Assembly (NCBI RefSeq): GCF_013364155.1
Contig: NZ_CP054916.1
Coordinates: forward strand, 4,771,001 to 4,835,000
Length of the DNA: 64,000 nucleotides
Origin: Streptomyces sp. NA02950
GTDB taxonomy: Bacteria; Actinomycetota; Actinomycetes; Streptomycetales; Streptomycetaceae
Reading direction: 5' to 3'
Made by a program: the position numbers and the translations under genes. The notes under the pieces are model-generated. The model was not told where the DNA came from and did not search any database. It worked only from the letters and a program-made list of their open reading frames with translations. Below, in pieces: positions 7,284-16,610 of this stretch. The first letter of the stretch is position 1, and every line of letters begins with the position of its first letter.

Positions 7284-8183
7284 ATGAAACGAAGAAAGCA
7301 GAGCGGCTGGACGATCACGGGCTGGACCGCAGGTGTGGCCACGGCGCTGGCAGCCTCGGTCGCCGCTGCCGCCCCTGCCTCCTCCGAGGCCGTGCTCTCC
7401 GCGTCGTCCGAGGCCAGAGCCTCCTCCTCGGCGACGGCCGCCCTCCCCGACCCCCGCGCGCTGGGCGCCGAGGTCTTCACGGGCTGGGCCTTCGACACCT
7501 GCCACACCCCGCCCCTCAGCACCCTGCGCGCCTGGCAGGCCTCCCGCTACCGCGCCCTCGGCGTCTACTTCGGCGGCCGCGGCCGGGCCTGTCCGAGCCA
7601 GCCCCACCTCACCGCCTCCTGGATGCGCGGGGCCGCGACCCTGGGATGGCATGTGCTGCCCGTCTACGTCGGCTCCCAGTCGCCGTGCGTGCGCAACATC
7701 GACAAGACGCATGTACCGATCGGCAGCACCCCCTGGTCGCAGGGGCGCGCGGAGGGGCGGGACGCGGTGGCCCGCGCCAGGGCGCTGGGCATGAAGGAGC
7801 GCAGCGCGCTCTACCTCGACATGGAGGCGTACGACCGGTCCCGGACGGGCTGCGCCGCCACCACGCTCTCCTTCATCCGTGCCTGGAACCGCGAAGTCGG
7901 CGCACAGGGCTTCTTCCCCGGCTTCTACAGCAGCGCCGAGTCCGGGGTGCGCCATCTGGAAGAGGCCCGGAAGGCCGGAGTCGACGACCTTCCGTCCATC
8001 ATGTGGTTCGCCCGCTGGAGCGGGAAGTCGTCGCTGTACGGGGAACCGGCCCTGGCCAAGACCGCCTGGCGGCCGCACCGCCGCATCCACCAGTACGTGG
8101 GCAATGTCGAAGTGACACACGGCGGCCGGACGCTGTGGATCGACCGCAACAAGGTGGACGCACCGGTCGCGATCGTCGATTGA
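7284..8183 (+). CDS. Secreted DUF1906 (glycoside-hydrolase-like) protein
   Basis: The product has 299 residues. An N-terminal signal (MKRRKQSGWTITGW, then an Ala-rich hydrophobic stretch) is followed by a Ser/Ala linker and a DUF1906 domain, the TIM-barrel fold of Rv2525c related to GH25 lysozyme-like folds. Visible features are the start of the domain (FTGWAFDTCHTPPLSTLRAW), GVYFGGRGRAC, LYLDMEAYD with acidic residues in the position of the catalytic pocket, and GFFPGFYSSAESG. It is probably an exported cell-wall-acting or carbohydrate-binding protein. It lies 53 bp after the aldolase gene but is functionally unrelated. Confidence 0.85.
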   Translation: MKRRKQSGWTITGWTAGVATALAASVAAAAPASSEAVLSASSEARASSSATAALPDPRALGAEVFTGWAFDTCHTPPLSTLRAWQASRYRALGVYFGGRGRACPSQPHLTASWMRGAATLGWHVLPVYVGSQSPCVRNIDKTHVPIGSTPWSQGRAEGRDAVARARALGMKERSALYLDMEAYDRSRTGCAATTLSFIRAWNREVGAQGFFPGFYSSAESGVRHLEEARKAGVDDLPSIMWFARWSGKSSLYGEPALAKTAWRPHRRIHQYVGNVEVTHGGRTLWIDRNKVDAPVAIVD

Positions 8184-8386
8184 CCTCGCGCCCCGGCGGG
8201 ACCCCGGCGGAACCCCGGCGGAACCCCGTCGAATGGCCCCGTACCCCTCCGGCGGATCCCCGACCCGCTCCCCGCCCCCTCCCCCCTCAGGAGGTGCTGC
8301 CGGCACCACCCCTACAACCTGAGACTGACCCGGCTTCGGCACCTGGGGCCGATCCGCGATGACCTGCTCGCTCATAGCGTTGAGCC

Positions 8387-8917
8387 ATGACCACGACCGT
8401 GTGCACGGGCGCATCCACCGCCGCGTTCCCGTCGTTCTCCTCGTACGTCAGGGCGCGGGGGCCGGTTCTGCTGCGCACCGCCCGCTCGCTGACCTCCAAC
8501 GCCTTCGACGCCGAGGACCTGCTCCAGACCGCGCTGGCGAAGACATACCTGGCGTGGGAGCGCATCGAGGACCACAAGGCGCTGGACGGCTATGTGCGAC
8601 GCGCGCTGCTGAACACCCGCACCTCGCAGTGGCGCAAGCGCAAGGTCGACGAGTTCGTGTGCGAGGAACTGCCCGAGCCGGACCCGGTCCCCGCTCCCGA
8701 CCCCGCCGAGCATCAGGTGCTCCGCGACGCCATGTGGCGGGCGGTGCTGCGGCTGCCGGACCGCCAGCGGGCCATGGTCGTACTCAGGTACTACGAGGAC
8801 CTGAGCGAGGCCCAGACCGCCGAGGTGCTCGGGGTGTCCGTCGGCACGGTCAAGAGCGCGGTCTCGCGCGCCCTCGGCAAGCTGCGCGAGGACCCGGACC
8901 TCTCCCGCGCGGCCTGA
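8387..8917 (+). CDS. ECF sigma factor, SigE family
   Basis: The product has 176 residues. Region 2 (FDAEDLLQTALAKTYLAWERI) and region 4 (LPDRQRAMVVLRYYEDLSEA, then a VLGVSVGTVKSAVSRAL HTH) are both intact. Length and sequence fit the SigE-type ECF factors abundant in Streptomyces. No anti-sigma factor with a membrane segment follows; the next gene is an acyl-CoA ligase. The start is the ATG at 8387, without a clear ribosome-binding site, so a short or leaderless transcript is possible. The regulon is not evident from the sequence. Confidence 0.9.
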   Translation: MTTTVCTGASTAAFPSFSSYVRARGPVLLRTARSLTSNAFDAEDLLQTALAKTYLAWERIEDHKALDGYVRRALLNTRTSQWRKRKVDEFVCEELPEPDPVPAPDPAEHQVLRDAMWRAVLRLPDRQRAMVVLRYYEDLSEAQTAEVLGVSVGTVKSAVSRALGKLREDPDLSRAA

Positions 8918-9043
8918 CGGGCCTTCCCGGACTCACGGGTCCGGCCACAGTGGGGTTATCCACAGGGGGATGACACACCAGCCGGTCGGCAGCAAAATCA
9001 GCGGCATCTCTACCCGCGCGTAACCGGAACCCTGGAGGCCCCG

Positions 9044-10696
9044 GTGCTCAGCACGATGCAGGACGTACCGCTGACCGTGACCCGCATCCTCATGCATGGT
9101 TCGGTCGTGCACGGCGCGGCCCATGTGACCACCTGGACCGGCGAGGGTGCGCCCCGGCGCCGTACCTTCCGTGAGGTCGGCGCGCGTTCCGCCGCGCTCG
9201 CCCATGCGCTGCGCGATGAGCTCGGGGTCGAGCGCGGTGAGCCCGTGGGCACCCTCCTGTGGAACAACTGCGAGCATCTGGAGTGCTATCTCGCGGTGCC
9301 GTCCATGGGCGCCGTGCTGCACACCCTCAACCTCCGGCTGCCCACCGAGCAGCTCACCTGGATCGTGAACCACGCCGCCGACCGCGTGATCATCGTCAGC
9401 GGCTCGCTGCTGCCGCTGCTCGCCCCGCTCCTCCCCGGCCTCGGCTCCGTGGAGCACATCGTGGTCACCGGCCCGGGCGACCGTTCTCTCCTGGACGGAT
9501 GCCGGGCGCGGGTCCACGAGTACGAGGAGCTGATCGCGGGCCGCCCCGCCCACTACGACTGGCCGGAGCTCGACGAGCGCGAGGCCGCCGCGCTCTGCTA
9601 CACCTCGGGGACGACCGGGGACCCCAAGGGCGTGGCCTACAGCCACCGTTCGATCTATCTGCACTCGATGCAGGTCAACAGCGCCGAGTCGTTCGCGATC
9701 TCCGGGCGCGACACCCTGCTGCCGGTGGTGCCGATGTTCCACGCGAACGCGTGGGGCACCCCGCACGCCGCTTTCATGGCGGGCGCCTCGATGCTGATGC
9801 CCGACCGCTTCCTCCAGCCCGAGCCGCTCGCCGAGATGATCGAGAGCGTGCGCCCCACCCTCGCCGCCGCTGTGCCGACCATCTGGCACGGGCTGCTCGC
9901 CGAGCTGGACGCCAAGCCGCGGGACGTGGCCTCCCTGCGCAATGTCTATATCGGCGGTTCGGCCTGTCCGCCCTCCCTGATGAAGGCGTTCGAGGAGCGC
10001 CACGGCATCTGTGTGGTGCACGCCTGGGGCATGACGGAGACCTCACCGCTGGGCACCATAGCCCAGCCGCCCGCCGGGGTCTCGGCCGAGGACGCCTGGC
10101 CGTACCGCGTGAGCCAGGGCCGTTTCCCGGCCTCCGTGGAGGCCCGGCTGACCTCGCCCGACGGCGGCCGGGTGCCGTGGGACGGGGTGACGGCGGGCGA
10201 GCTGGAGGTGCGTGGCCCGTGGATCGCCGGGGCGTACTACGGAGGCGCGGCGGGCGAGCCGTTCCGCCCCGACGACAAGTTCACCGAGGACGGCTGGCTG
10301 AAGACCGGTGACGTCGGCACCATCACGCCCGACGGCTATCTGACGCTGACCGACCGTGCCAAGGACGTCATCAAGTCCGGTGGCGAGTGGATCTCCTCGG
10401 TCGAGCTGGAGAACCAGCTCATGGGCCACCCGGAGGTCGCGGAGGCGGCGGTCGTGGCCGTCCCGGACGCCACGTGGGGCGAGCGCCCGCTCGCCACCGT
10501 GGTGCTGAAGGAGGGCGCCACCGTCGACTACGAGGGCCTCCAGTCCTTCCTCGCCGAGCGGATCGCGCGCTGGCAGCTCCCCGAGCGCTGGGCGCTGATC
10601 CCGGTGGTGCCGAAGACGAGCGTGGGCAAGTTCGACAAGAAGCTGCTGCGGCAGCAGTACGCGGACGGGGAGCTGGACGTGACCGAGCTCGGCTGA
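9044..10696 (+). CDS. Long-chain fatty-acid--CoA ligase
   Basis: The product has 550 residues in the ANL superfamily. The AMP-binding P-loop [12 protein letters not shown] lies near residue 190, the conserved aromatic MTETSPLG region near 330, GWLKTGDVG near 420, and the A10 lysine in the C-terminal [11 protein letters not shown]. It activates a carboxylic acid to the acyl-CoA through an acyl-adenylate in the cytoplasm. The start is GTG at 9044 behind GGAGG; an ATG at 9056 is less likely. The gene stands alone, convergent with the large sensor gene. The chain-length preference cannot be read from the sequence. Confidence 0.9.
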   Translation: MLSTMQDVPLTVTRILMHGSVVHGAAHVTTWTGEGAPRRRTFREVGARSAALAHALRDELGVERGEPVGTLLWNNCEHLECYLAVPSMGAVLHTLNLRLPTEQLTWIVNHAADRVIIVSGSLLPLLAPLLPGLGSVEHIVVTGPGDRSLLDGCRARVHEYEELIAGRPAHYDWPELDEREAAALCYTSGTTGDPKGVAYSHRSIYLHSMQVNSAESFAISGRDTLLPVVPMFHANAWGTPHAAFMAGASMLMPDRFLQPEPLAEMIESVRPTLAAAVPTIWHGLLAELDAKPRDVASLRNVYIGGSACPPSLMKAFEERHGICVVHAWGMTETSPLGTIAQPPAGVSAEDAWPYRVSQGRFPASVEARLTSPDGGRVPWDGVTAGELEVRGPWIAGAYYGGAAGEPFRPDDKFTEDGWLKTGDVGTITPDGYLTLTDRAKDVIKSGGEWISSVELENQLMGHPEVAEAAVVAVPDATWGERPLATVVLKEGATVDYEGLQSFLAERIARWQLPERWALIPVVPKTSVGKFDKKLLRQQYADGELDVTELG

Positions 10697-10844
10697 GCCG
10701 GGCCCGGGGCGGGACCCGGGAGCGGGACGGTGGCGTGGACCGGTCCGCCGGTTTCTCCGTCGGCGGGGCGGGTCGGCCGCATGGGCAGTCCCGGGGGCGG
10801 GCGGCTCGGGTTTCGCCCCCGCTCCCGCCCGTCGGCGGACCGCG

Positions 10845-13800
10845 TCAGTTGGTGCCGATCTTCGCCAACAGGTCCACGATCCGGGCCTGAACCTCCGCGC
10901 TCGTCGAGCGCTCCGCGAGGAACAGCACGGTCTCGCCCGAGGTCAGCCGGGGCAGCTGCCCCGGGTCGATATCGGCCGAGGTGTAGACGACCAGCGGGGT
11001 GCGGTTGAGCAGACCGTTGCCGCGGAGCCAGTCCACGATCCCGGCCCGGCGCCGGCGTACCTGCATCAGGTCCATCACCACCAGGTTCGGCCGCATCTGG
11101 CCCGCGAGCGTCACCGCGTCGGCGTCCGTCGCCGCGCGGGCGACCTGCATCCCGCGCCGCTCCAGCGTCGCCGTCAGCGCCGCCGCGATCGGCTCGTGCT
11201 CCTCGATCAGCAGCACGCGAGGCGGATGCTGCTCGCTGTCGCGCGGGGCGAGCGCCTTGAGCAGGACGGCCGGGTCGGCACCGTACGCCGCCTCCCGCGT
11301 CGCCTGGCCGAGCCCCGCGGTCACCAGCACCGGCACCTCGGCGGCGACCGCCGCCGTACGCAGCGACTGCAACGCGGTACGGGTGATCGGCCCGGTCAGC
11401 GGGTCGACGAAGAGCGCCGCCGGGTACGCGGCGATCTGCGCGTCCACCTCCTCACGGGAATTGACGATCACCGGGCGGTAGCCGCGGTCGCTCAGCGCCT
11501 GCTGCGTGGACATGTCCGGCGCGGGCCACACGAGGAGGCGGCGCGGGTTGTCCAGCGGCTCCGGCGGCAGTTCGTCGTCCAGGGGCGGAGTGCGGTCGTC
11601 GACGACCTCGATCGCGCCGTTCGGCCCGTCCAGGGGTTCCGGGCCCTCGGCGCCCTCGTCCGGCGCGCCGATCGCGAACGCCCGGCCCGAGCTCTGCGGA
11701 CCCGGTGCGCGTTGCGGCTGCGGCGTTCGGCCTGCGGCCGCCGCGGCGTCGCGGGCGGGCCCGCCCTGGTCCGCTCCCGGCACCTCGGGACGGGCGGCCA
11801 GCTTGCGCCGTCGGCCCGACCCCGTCGCGGCGGTACCGCCGGAGGGCGTCTGGGACTGAGGCTGCGCCGGTGGCTGCTGCCCCTGCGGACGGCCGCCCTG
11901 CGGCTGGCCCGGCCGCTGAAGTCCGGTGGGGTGCTGACCGGTGGGGTGCTGACCAACGGGGTGCTGTCCCGTCGGATGCTGCCCCGTGCCGTGTTCGCCG
12001 ACCTGCTGGGCGAACGGCACGCCCTGCCCGAGCGTCCGCACGCTGATCGCGCGCCCCTGCGTGGTGTCCGCGCCCGGCGGCGCCTCGGCGGGCAGCGGCT
12101 GGGAGCCGGGCCGCGCGGGCGCCCCCGACCACTGACCCGACGGCGGGCCGTTCTGCTGAGGTGGCTGGGCGGCGGGGCCCGGCTGCTCGTCGGAGAGCGG
12201 CCGACGCGCCCGGCGGCGCCCGGTCGGCTCGGACTGCTGTTCGTGCGGCGGCTGCTGTCCGTGCTCGGGGCCGCGGGCGGCGGGCAGCGCGGCCATGGCC
12301 GACCCGCCCTGCCCCGGGGCGCCGTTGGAGGGTACGGGCTCGCCGCGTACGGTCAGACCGCCACCGCCCTGCGGCTGGGCGGCGCCGCGGGGACCGTGCT
12401 GTGCGGGGACCAGCCCGGCCGGGCCCAGCTCCGGCGGCAGCCCACCGGGCTCCTGGGGCCGGTCGGCCGCGGCGGGCGGCAGCGCGAAGGGGCCCCGGGC
12501 GGCGCCGGGCTCCTCCGCGGGCTGGCCCTGGGGCCGGCCCTGACCCTGACCCTGGGCCTGCTCCTGGTCGGACAACGGCCGTTCCGGGGCCTCGGCCAGT
12601 GCCCGGCGCGCCCGGCGCCGTCCCGTGGGCGTGGAAGCCTGCTGCGGCTGGCCGCCGTTGGTGTCCTGCGGCGGCGGGCCCCACTGCGCCTGCTGCTGTT
12701 CGTGCGGCGGCTGCTGTTCGTGCTCGGGGCCGCGGGCGGCGGGCAGCGCGGGCAGGGCGCCCGGCTGAACCTGCTGCTGCGGTGCCGGGGCAGTGGCGTC
12801 GGCCGCCGCCGGGGGCAGTGCGAGGGCGGACCGGGGGGCCGCGCTGTTCTCCTGGGCCGGGGCGCCGCGCCGGGCGCGCCGACCCCCGGGGGCCTGCCCC
12901 TGGGCGGCGATGCCCTGAGGCGGCACAACGCCCATACCGGCGGGGCCGACCGGCTGCGGACCGGCTGCCTCCGGACCGGCTGCCTCCGGACCTGCCGTCT
13001 CCGGACCTGGCGTCTCCGGTGCGTCGTCGGCGCGGGCGTGGCGGTGGTGGCCGGTCCCGCTGCCATCGGTGTCCGGGGCGGCGGTGCCGGGTGCCGGGGT
13101 CTCGTCGGGGTGCGGACGGGCTCGGCGGCGCCCGGTCGGCCGGGGCTCGTTCTGGTGCGCGCCGGTGTCGCCGCCACTCGCGGCGGGCTGTTCGGCCGTG
13201 CCCGCGCCCTGCTCGCCGTTCTGCGTCCCGCTGCCGTCGGTGTCCGGGGCGGCGGTGCCGGGTGCCGGGGTCTCGTCGGGGTGCGGACGGGCTCGGCGGC
13301 GCCCGGTCGGCGTGTGGCCGGTGCCGTCCCCGGCCGTACCGCCGCCGGAGGTGCCGCCACCCGACGTAGCACCACCGGCCGTGCCACCGCCCGGCGTACC
13401 ACCACCGGACGTACCACCACCGGACGTACCGCCGGAAGTGCCCTGTCCCTGCGTACCGTCGGCCTGCCCCGCGCTCGACGCGGTGTTCGCGCGCTCCTGG
13501 TCCGCGGCGGCGGCCGAGATCGGTACCTCCAGGACATAGGCGTGCCCGCCCATGCCCGGCATCTCATGGGTCTGGAGTACGCCCCCGTGCCGGCGCACGA
13601 TCCCGCGCACGATGGGCTCGTGCACCGGGTCGCCGCCCGCGTAGGGCCCGCGGACCTCGATCCTTATGACGTTCCCGCGCTGCGCCGCCGCGACGACGAT
13701 CGTCGAGTCCCCGGCCGCCGCGCCGCCCGCCGTCGCCTTGCCGGTCGAGTCGACCCCGGCCACGTCCGCGACGAGATGGGCGAGCGCCTGGGCCAGCCGC

Positions 13801-15149
13801 TCCGCGTCCACCTCGGCCTCGATCGGCGGCGCGTGCACGGCGAACTGCGCCCGGCCCGGGCCGATCAGCTCGACCGCGCCCTCGACACCGGCCGCCACGA
13901 CCTCGTCCATGGAGACCGCGCGCCGGGCCGGCTCCTCGCCGCCCGCGTCCATCCGCTGATAGCTCAGGACGTTGTCGACGAGCGTGGTCATCCGGGTGTA
14001 CCCGGCGGCGAGGTGGTGCAGGATCTGGTTGGCCTCCGGCCACAGCTGCCCGGCCGGGTCGTCGGCGAGGACACCCAGCTCGCCCCGCAGTTCCAGCAGC
14101 GGTCCGCGCAACGACTGGTCGAGTACGGCCAGCAGCTGGGTGTTCCGGGCGGTGAGGGACTCCACCTGCTCCGTGTACCGCTCGCGCTCCCCGGCCAGCT
14201 GCGCCCGGAGGTCCTCCAGCGCCTGGGTGTGCTGGGCGGTGAGCTCCTCCAGTTCGGCCGCGTGCTTGGCGGCGAGGCTCTCCAGCTCTTCGGCGTGCTG
14301 GGAGGTGAGGCCCGCCACCTCCTCGGTGTGGGCCGCGACCAGGTCTCGCTCGGCCCGCCGGTCGGTGAAGGTCATCACGGCGCCGACGAGTTGCTCGCCG
14401 TCCCGTACGGGCGCGGTCGTCAGATCGACCGGAACCTGGCTGCCGTCCTTGGCCCACAGCACCTGGCCGCGCACCCGGTGCTTGCGGCCGGAGCGCAGGG
14501 TGTCGGCGAGCGGCGATTCCTCGTACGGGAAGGGGGAACCGTCCGGGCGCGAGTGGTGTACAAGAGAGTGAAGCTCCTGACCGCCCAGGTCACTGGCCCG
14601 ATAGCCGAGGATCTGCGCCGCGGACGGGTTGACGAGGACCACCTTGCCCTCGGTGTCCACGCCGACCACGCCCTCCGCCGCCGCGCGCAGAATCATCTCG
14701 GTCTGGCGCTGCTGGCGGGCGAGTTCGGCCTCGGTGTCGAGCGTCCCGGTCAGGTCGCGCACGATGAGCATCAGCAGCTCATCGCCGGTGTAGCCGTACT
14801 GATCGGCGTAGGGGGTCCGGCCGTCCTCCAGATTGGCGCTGGTCACCTCGACGGGGAACTGCGCCCCGTCGGTGCGCCGGGCCATCATCCGGGTCGGCTT
14901 GGTGCCGCTCCTCCGCTCCGTGTCCGTGGGGCGCCGCATCGACCCGGGAATGCGATTGGGATCGAAGGAGGGGAGCAGATCGAGCAGACCACGACCGACG
15001 AGCGCGGTCCCCGGCGCCTCGAAGGACTCGAGTGCGATGTGGTTGGCGTTGACGACCGTGCCGTTGCAGTTGACGAGGAGCAGTGCGTCCGGAAGGGCGT
15101 CGAGTATCGCTGCGAGGCGAGCAGCGCCTCGGGATGGCCTGCTGCTCAC
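10845..15149 (-). CDS. Large PAS sensor protein with degenerate kinase core and tandem receiver-like domains
   Basis: The product has 1434 residues. In order: PAS (about 10-135), second PAS (about 145-265), coiled coil (270-340), a DHp-like helix, an HATPase-like domain (about 430-545), a disordered region (about 550-1170), and two receiver-like domains (about 1185-1295 and 1305-1430). The H-box reads DQSLRGPL, so the phospho-accepting His is replaced by Gln, and the N- and G-box residues are not recognisable. The last receiver keeps an Asp (LVVMDLMQ) but lacks the conserved C-terminal Lys. The disordered region repeats PTGRRRAR-type basic motifs about five times. The start is GTG behind GGGAGGAAG. 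It is probably a signalling scaffold or pseudokinase; the signal is unknown. Confidence 0.8.
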   Translation of the reverse strand: MSSRPSRGAARLAAILDALPDALLLVNCNGTVVNANHIALESFEAPGTALVGRGLLDLLPSFDPNRIPGSMRRPTDTERRSGTKPTRMMARRTDGAQFPVEVTSANLEDGRTPYADQYGYTGDELLMLIVRDLTGTLDTEAELARQQRQTEMILRAAAEGVVGVDTEGKVVLVNPSAAQILGYRASDLGGQELHSLVHHSRPDGSPFPYEESPLADTLRSGRKHRVRGQVLWAKDGSQVPVDLTTAPVRDGEQLVGAVMTFTDRRAERDLVAAHTEEVAGLTSQHAEELESLAAKHAAELEELTAQHTQALEDLRAQLAGERERYTEQVESLTARNTQLLAVLDQSLRGPLLELRGELGVLADDPAGQLWPEANQILHHLAAGYTRMTTLVDNVLSYQRMDAGGEEPARRAVSMDEVVAAGVEGAVELIGPGRAQFAVHAPPIEAEVDAERLAQALAHLVADVAGVDSTGKATAGGAAAGDSTIVVAAAQRGNVIRIEVRGPYAGGDPVHEPIVRGIVRRHGGVLQTHEMPGMGGHAYVLEVPISAAAADQERANTASSAGQADGTQGQGTSGGTSGGGTSGGGTPGGGTAGGATSGGGTSGGGTAGDGTGHTPTGRRRARPHPDETPAPGTAAPDTDGSGTQNGEQGAGTAEQPAASGGDTGAHQNEPRPTGRRRARPHPDETPAPGTAAPDTDGSGTGHHRHARADDAPETPGPETAGPEAAGPEAAGPQPVGPAGMGVVPPQGIAAQGQAPGGRRARRGAPAQENSAAPRSALALPPAAADATAPAPQQQVQPGALPALPAARGPEHEQQPPHEQQQAQWGPPPQDTNGGQPQQASTPTGRRRARRALAEAPERPLSDQEQAQGQGQGRPQGQPAEEPGAARGPFALPPAAADRPQEPGGLPPELGPAGLVPAQHGPRGAAQPQGGGGLTVRGEPVPSNGAPGQGGSAMAALPAARGPEHGQQPPHEQQSEPTGRRRARRPLSDEQPGPAAQPPQQNGPPSGQWSGAPARPGSQPLPAEAPPGADTTQGRAISVRTLGQGVPFAQQVGEHGTGQHPTGQHPVGQHPTGQHPTGLQRPGQPQGGRPQGQQPPAQPQSQTPSGGTAATGSGRRRKLAARPEVPGADQGGPARDAAAAAGRTPQPQRAPGPQSSGRAFAIGAPDEGAEGPEPLDGPNGAIEVVDDRTPPLDDELPPEPLDNPRRLLVWPAPDMSTQQALSDRGYRPVIVNSREEVDAQIAAYPAALFVDPLTGPITRTALQSLRTAAVAAEVPVLVTAGLGQATREAAYGADPAVLLKALAPRDSEQHPPRVLLIEEHEPIAAALTATLERRGMQVARAATDADAVTLAGQMRPNLVVMDLMQVRRRRAGIVDWLRGNGLLNRTPLVVYTSADIDPGQLPRLTSGETVLFLAERSTSAEVQARIVDLLAKIGTN

Positions 15150-15383
15150 GACGACGCTTCCTCCCTGACTACCTCACCTTGCCGACACTCGCGGTCATTC
15201 TGCCGCCCCGTCTGCGGAGTGTCTCTAGGGGAGTCTACGGGCACCGGCGGCGGGCGCGACGGTAGATGAGAGGGAGCTCGCAGCACGACGTACGCGTCTC
15301 GACGCACGCCCGGACAAACCCCTCCGGGGGACGGCCCTTCTCCGTCCTGGGCCAATCCCCCGGTCAGCTGCCATCACCACCCA

Positions 15384-15833
15384 TCAGCTGCCAGGCATGC
15401 GCAAAACCACGGAGAAACGATCCCATCGGGCGATTTCACACCCGTTGGTGCGGTCGAAGCGCGCGTTGACGGGCCGCCCCGCCCAATGCCCGCTCACCCG
15501 CGCGGTGGCCGGCCCCCCGTACATCCCCGTGCACATCGCCCCGGGCGGCACCGGAGCAAAGGGGTCCCGCCCCCACTCCGTCTGCGAGTCCAGCTGCGCA
15601 CAGGCGGCCCGCGCCCGCGGATGCGTGCCGCCCGTCGGATGGCAGGACAGCACATAGCGCGCGGCATCCATGGGGTCCCCCGTCTCACTCACGGTGATCA
15701 CCAGACGGTCGGCGCTCTCCCCGTCGATCGGCATCGGAAGCGGCAGCGGCGTCCCCCACGCGGGAGCCAGCGCGGCGACGGAGGCGGCGGCCGTGACGGC
15801 CGCGGTGACGGCGAGGCGGTGCAGCGGGGGCAT
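15384..15833 (-). CDS. SSI-family secreted protease inhibitor
   Basis: The product has 149 residues starting at the ATG ending at 15833 (AGGAG upstream); longer readings to 16016 lack this site. A signal peptide (MPPLHRLAVTAAVTAAASVA...) precedes an SSI domain. That domain has four cysteines in the family pattern: SCHPTGGTHP, RAACAQL, MCTGMY and NGCEIA. SSI proteins are dimeric Streptomyces inhibitors of subtilisin-like and trypsin-like proteases that act outside the cell. The reactive-site loop reads CTGMYGG, so by alignment on the Cys and Tyr the P1 residue is Gly, where Met or Lys is common. Its target may therefore differ from standard SSI. Confidence 0.85.
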   Translation of the reverse strand: MPPLHRLAVTAAVTAAASVAALAPAWGTPLPLPMPIDGESADRLVITVSETGDPMDAARYVLSCHPTGGTHPRARAACAQLDSQTEWGRDPFAPVPPGAMCTGMYGGPATARVSGHWAGRPVNARFDRTNGCEIARWDRFSVVLRMPGS

Positions 15834-16045
15834 GGGGGCACTCCTGGTGTGATCAATACCGGGGCGCGCTGCCCCTGCCCCCTCTAACGCGCCGCCGCCG
15901 CGCGCGTTGCTCCGCCAATAGGGCAATAGGCCTTTGCGGTGGTGCCCGCCCGCCGAGTACCGTAGGGCGCGATTGGTGACATCCCGCCGGGCTGTGACAT
16001 CATCTGCACACACCACATCGTGCTCGCGCGATGAATCGGTGTGCT

Positions 16046-16136
16046 GGAGGCTTCGCCTAGTCTGGTCTATGGCGCCGCACTGCTAATGCGGTTTGGGTCT
16101 TAAAGCCCATCGAGGGTTCAAATCCCTCAGCCTCCG
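16046..16136 (+). tRNA. tRNA-Ser(GCT)
   Basis: A 91-nt class II tRNA: acceptor GGAGGCT pairs with AGCCTCC, the anticodon loop CTGCTAA gives GCT, a long variable arm is present, the T-loop is GTTCAAATC and the discriminator is G. No CCA is encoded. Confidence 0.95.
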
Positions 16137-16142
16137 CTTCTC

Positions 16143-16176
16143 CAGGAGCCCCGGCCGAAATCGGCCGGGGCTCCTG
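16143..16176 (+). terminator. Hairpin terminator after tRNA-Ser
   Basis: CAGGAGCCCCGGCCGA and its exact complement form a 16-bp stem with a 2-nt loop, immediately downstream of the tRNA. Confidence 0.8.
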
Positions 16177-16446
16177 TGTTTGGGCCCTTCTGTCGCCGCC
16201 CGCCGACCGGCGTCACCTTCAGTGTTCACGCAAGCGCTCTACGTAATCCTCCTCGCCGTGATCATGGCCCCGGCCTGCGCCACGCCTCGCCTCCCGGGCG
16301 CGCCGGAACGCCGGTCGCGCTGACCCCAAAAAATGGAGTTTCCGCAGGTCAGGCGTGGTGTGGGAAACGGATTTCGCGTGACGCCGCAGGTCATGTAATG
16401 TTGTCCCCGCAACGCCGACCGGCAAGAAAAACCGCCGGGAAGCCAA

Positions 16447-16519
16447 GCGCTCGTAGCTTAACGGATAGAGCACTTGACTACGGATCAAGAGGTTGCAGGT
16501 TCGAATCCTGCCGAGCGCG
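16447..16519 (+). tRNA. tRNA-Arg(ACG), integration target
   Basis: A 73-nt tRNA: acceptor GCGCTCG pairs with CGAGCGC, the anticodon loop CTACGGA gives ACG, and the T-arm is GCAGGTTCGAATCCTGC. The 3' half, from the anticodon loop onward, is duplicated at 28904-28951, showing that this gene is the attachment site of the AICE. The gene is kept intact by the element-borne sequence. Confidence 0.95.
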
Positions 16520-16525
16520 CAGCAG
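16478..16525. repeat. Attachment site, integrase-proximal
   Basis: The first copy of the 48-bp direct repeat covers the tRNA-Arg anticodon loop to just beyond its 3' end and is identical to 28904-28951. Confidence 0.93.
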
Positions 16526-16528
16526 ATC

Positions 16529-16560
16529 AGAGGCCCCTTCCAGTGATGGAAGGGGCCTCT
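16529..16560 (+). terminator. Hairpin terminator after tRNA-Arg
   Basis: AGAGGCCCCTTCCA and its complement form a 14-bp stem with a GTGA loop. A diverged copy follows the distal att site (28955-28988), so sequence similarity continues past the 48-bp core. Confidence 0.8.
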
Positions 16561-16571
16561 TGCGTTGGCAG

Positions 16572-16595
16572 TTGACGGCGGTCATTGACGGCAAC
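16572..16595. promoter_or_regulatory. Candidate integrase arm-type sites, proximal end
   Basis: Two direct copies of TTGACGGC (16572 and 16585) lie between the att core and int. TGACGGCAACG occurs twice just inside the distal att. Shared repeats on both sides of the core are expected of arm-type or excisionase sites. Confidence 0.5.
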
Positions 16596-16610
16596 CGCCG
16601 AGCGTTCCGA

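Noticed and set aside
11196..15269. A 1357-codon open frame antisense to the PAS sensor gene
   Set aside because: It is the GC-skew shadow of the real gene: no domain, Arg/Gly/Leu-rich composition, no ribosome-binding site, while the opposite strand has PAS and receiver domains.
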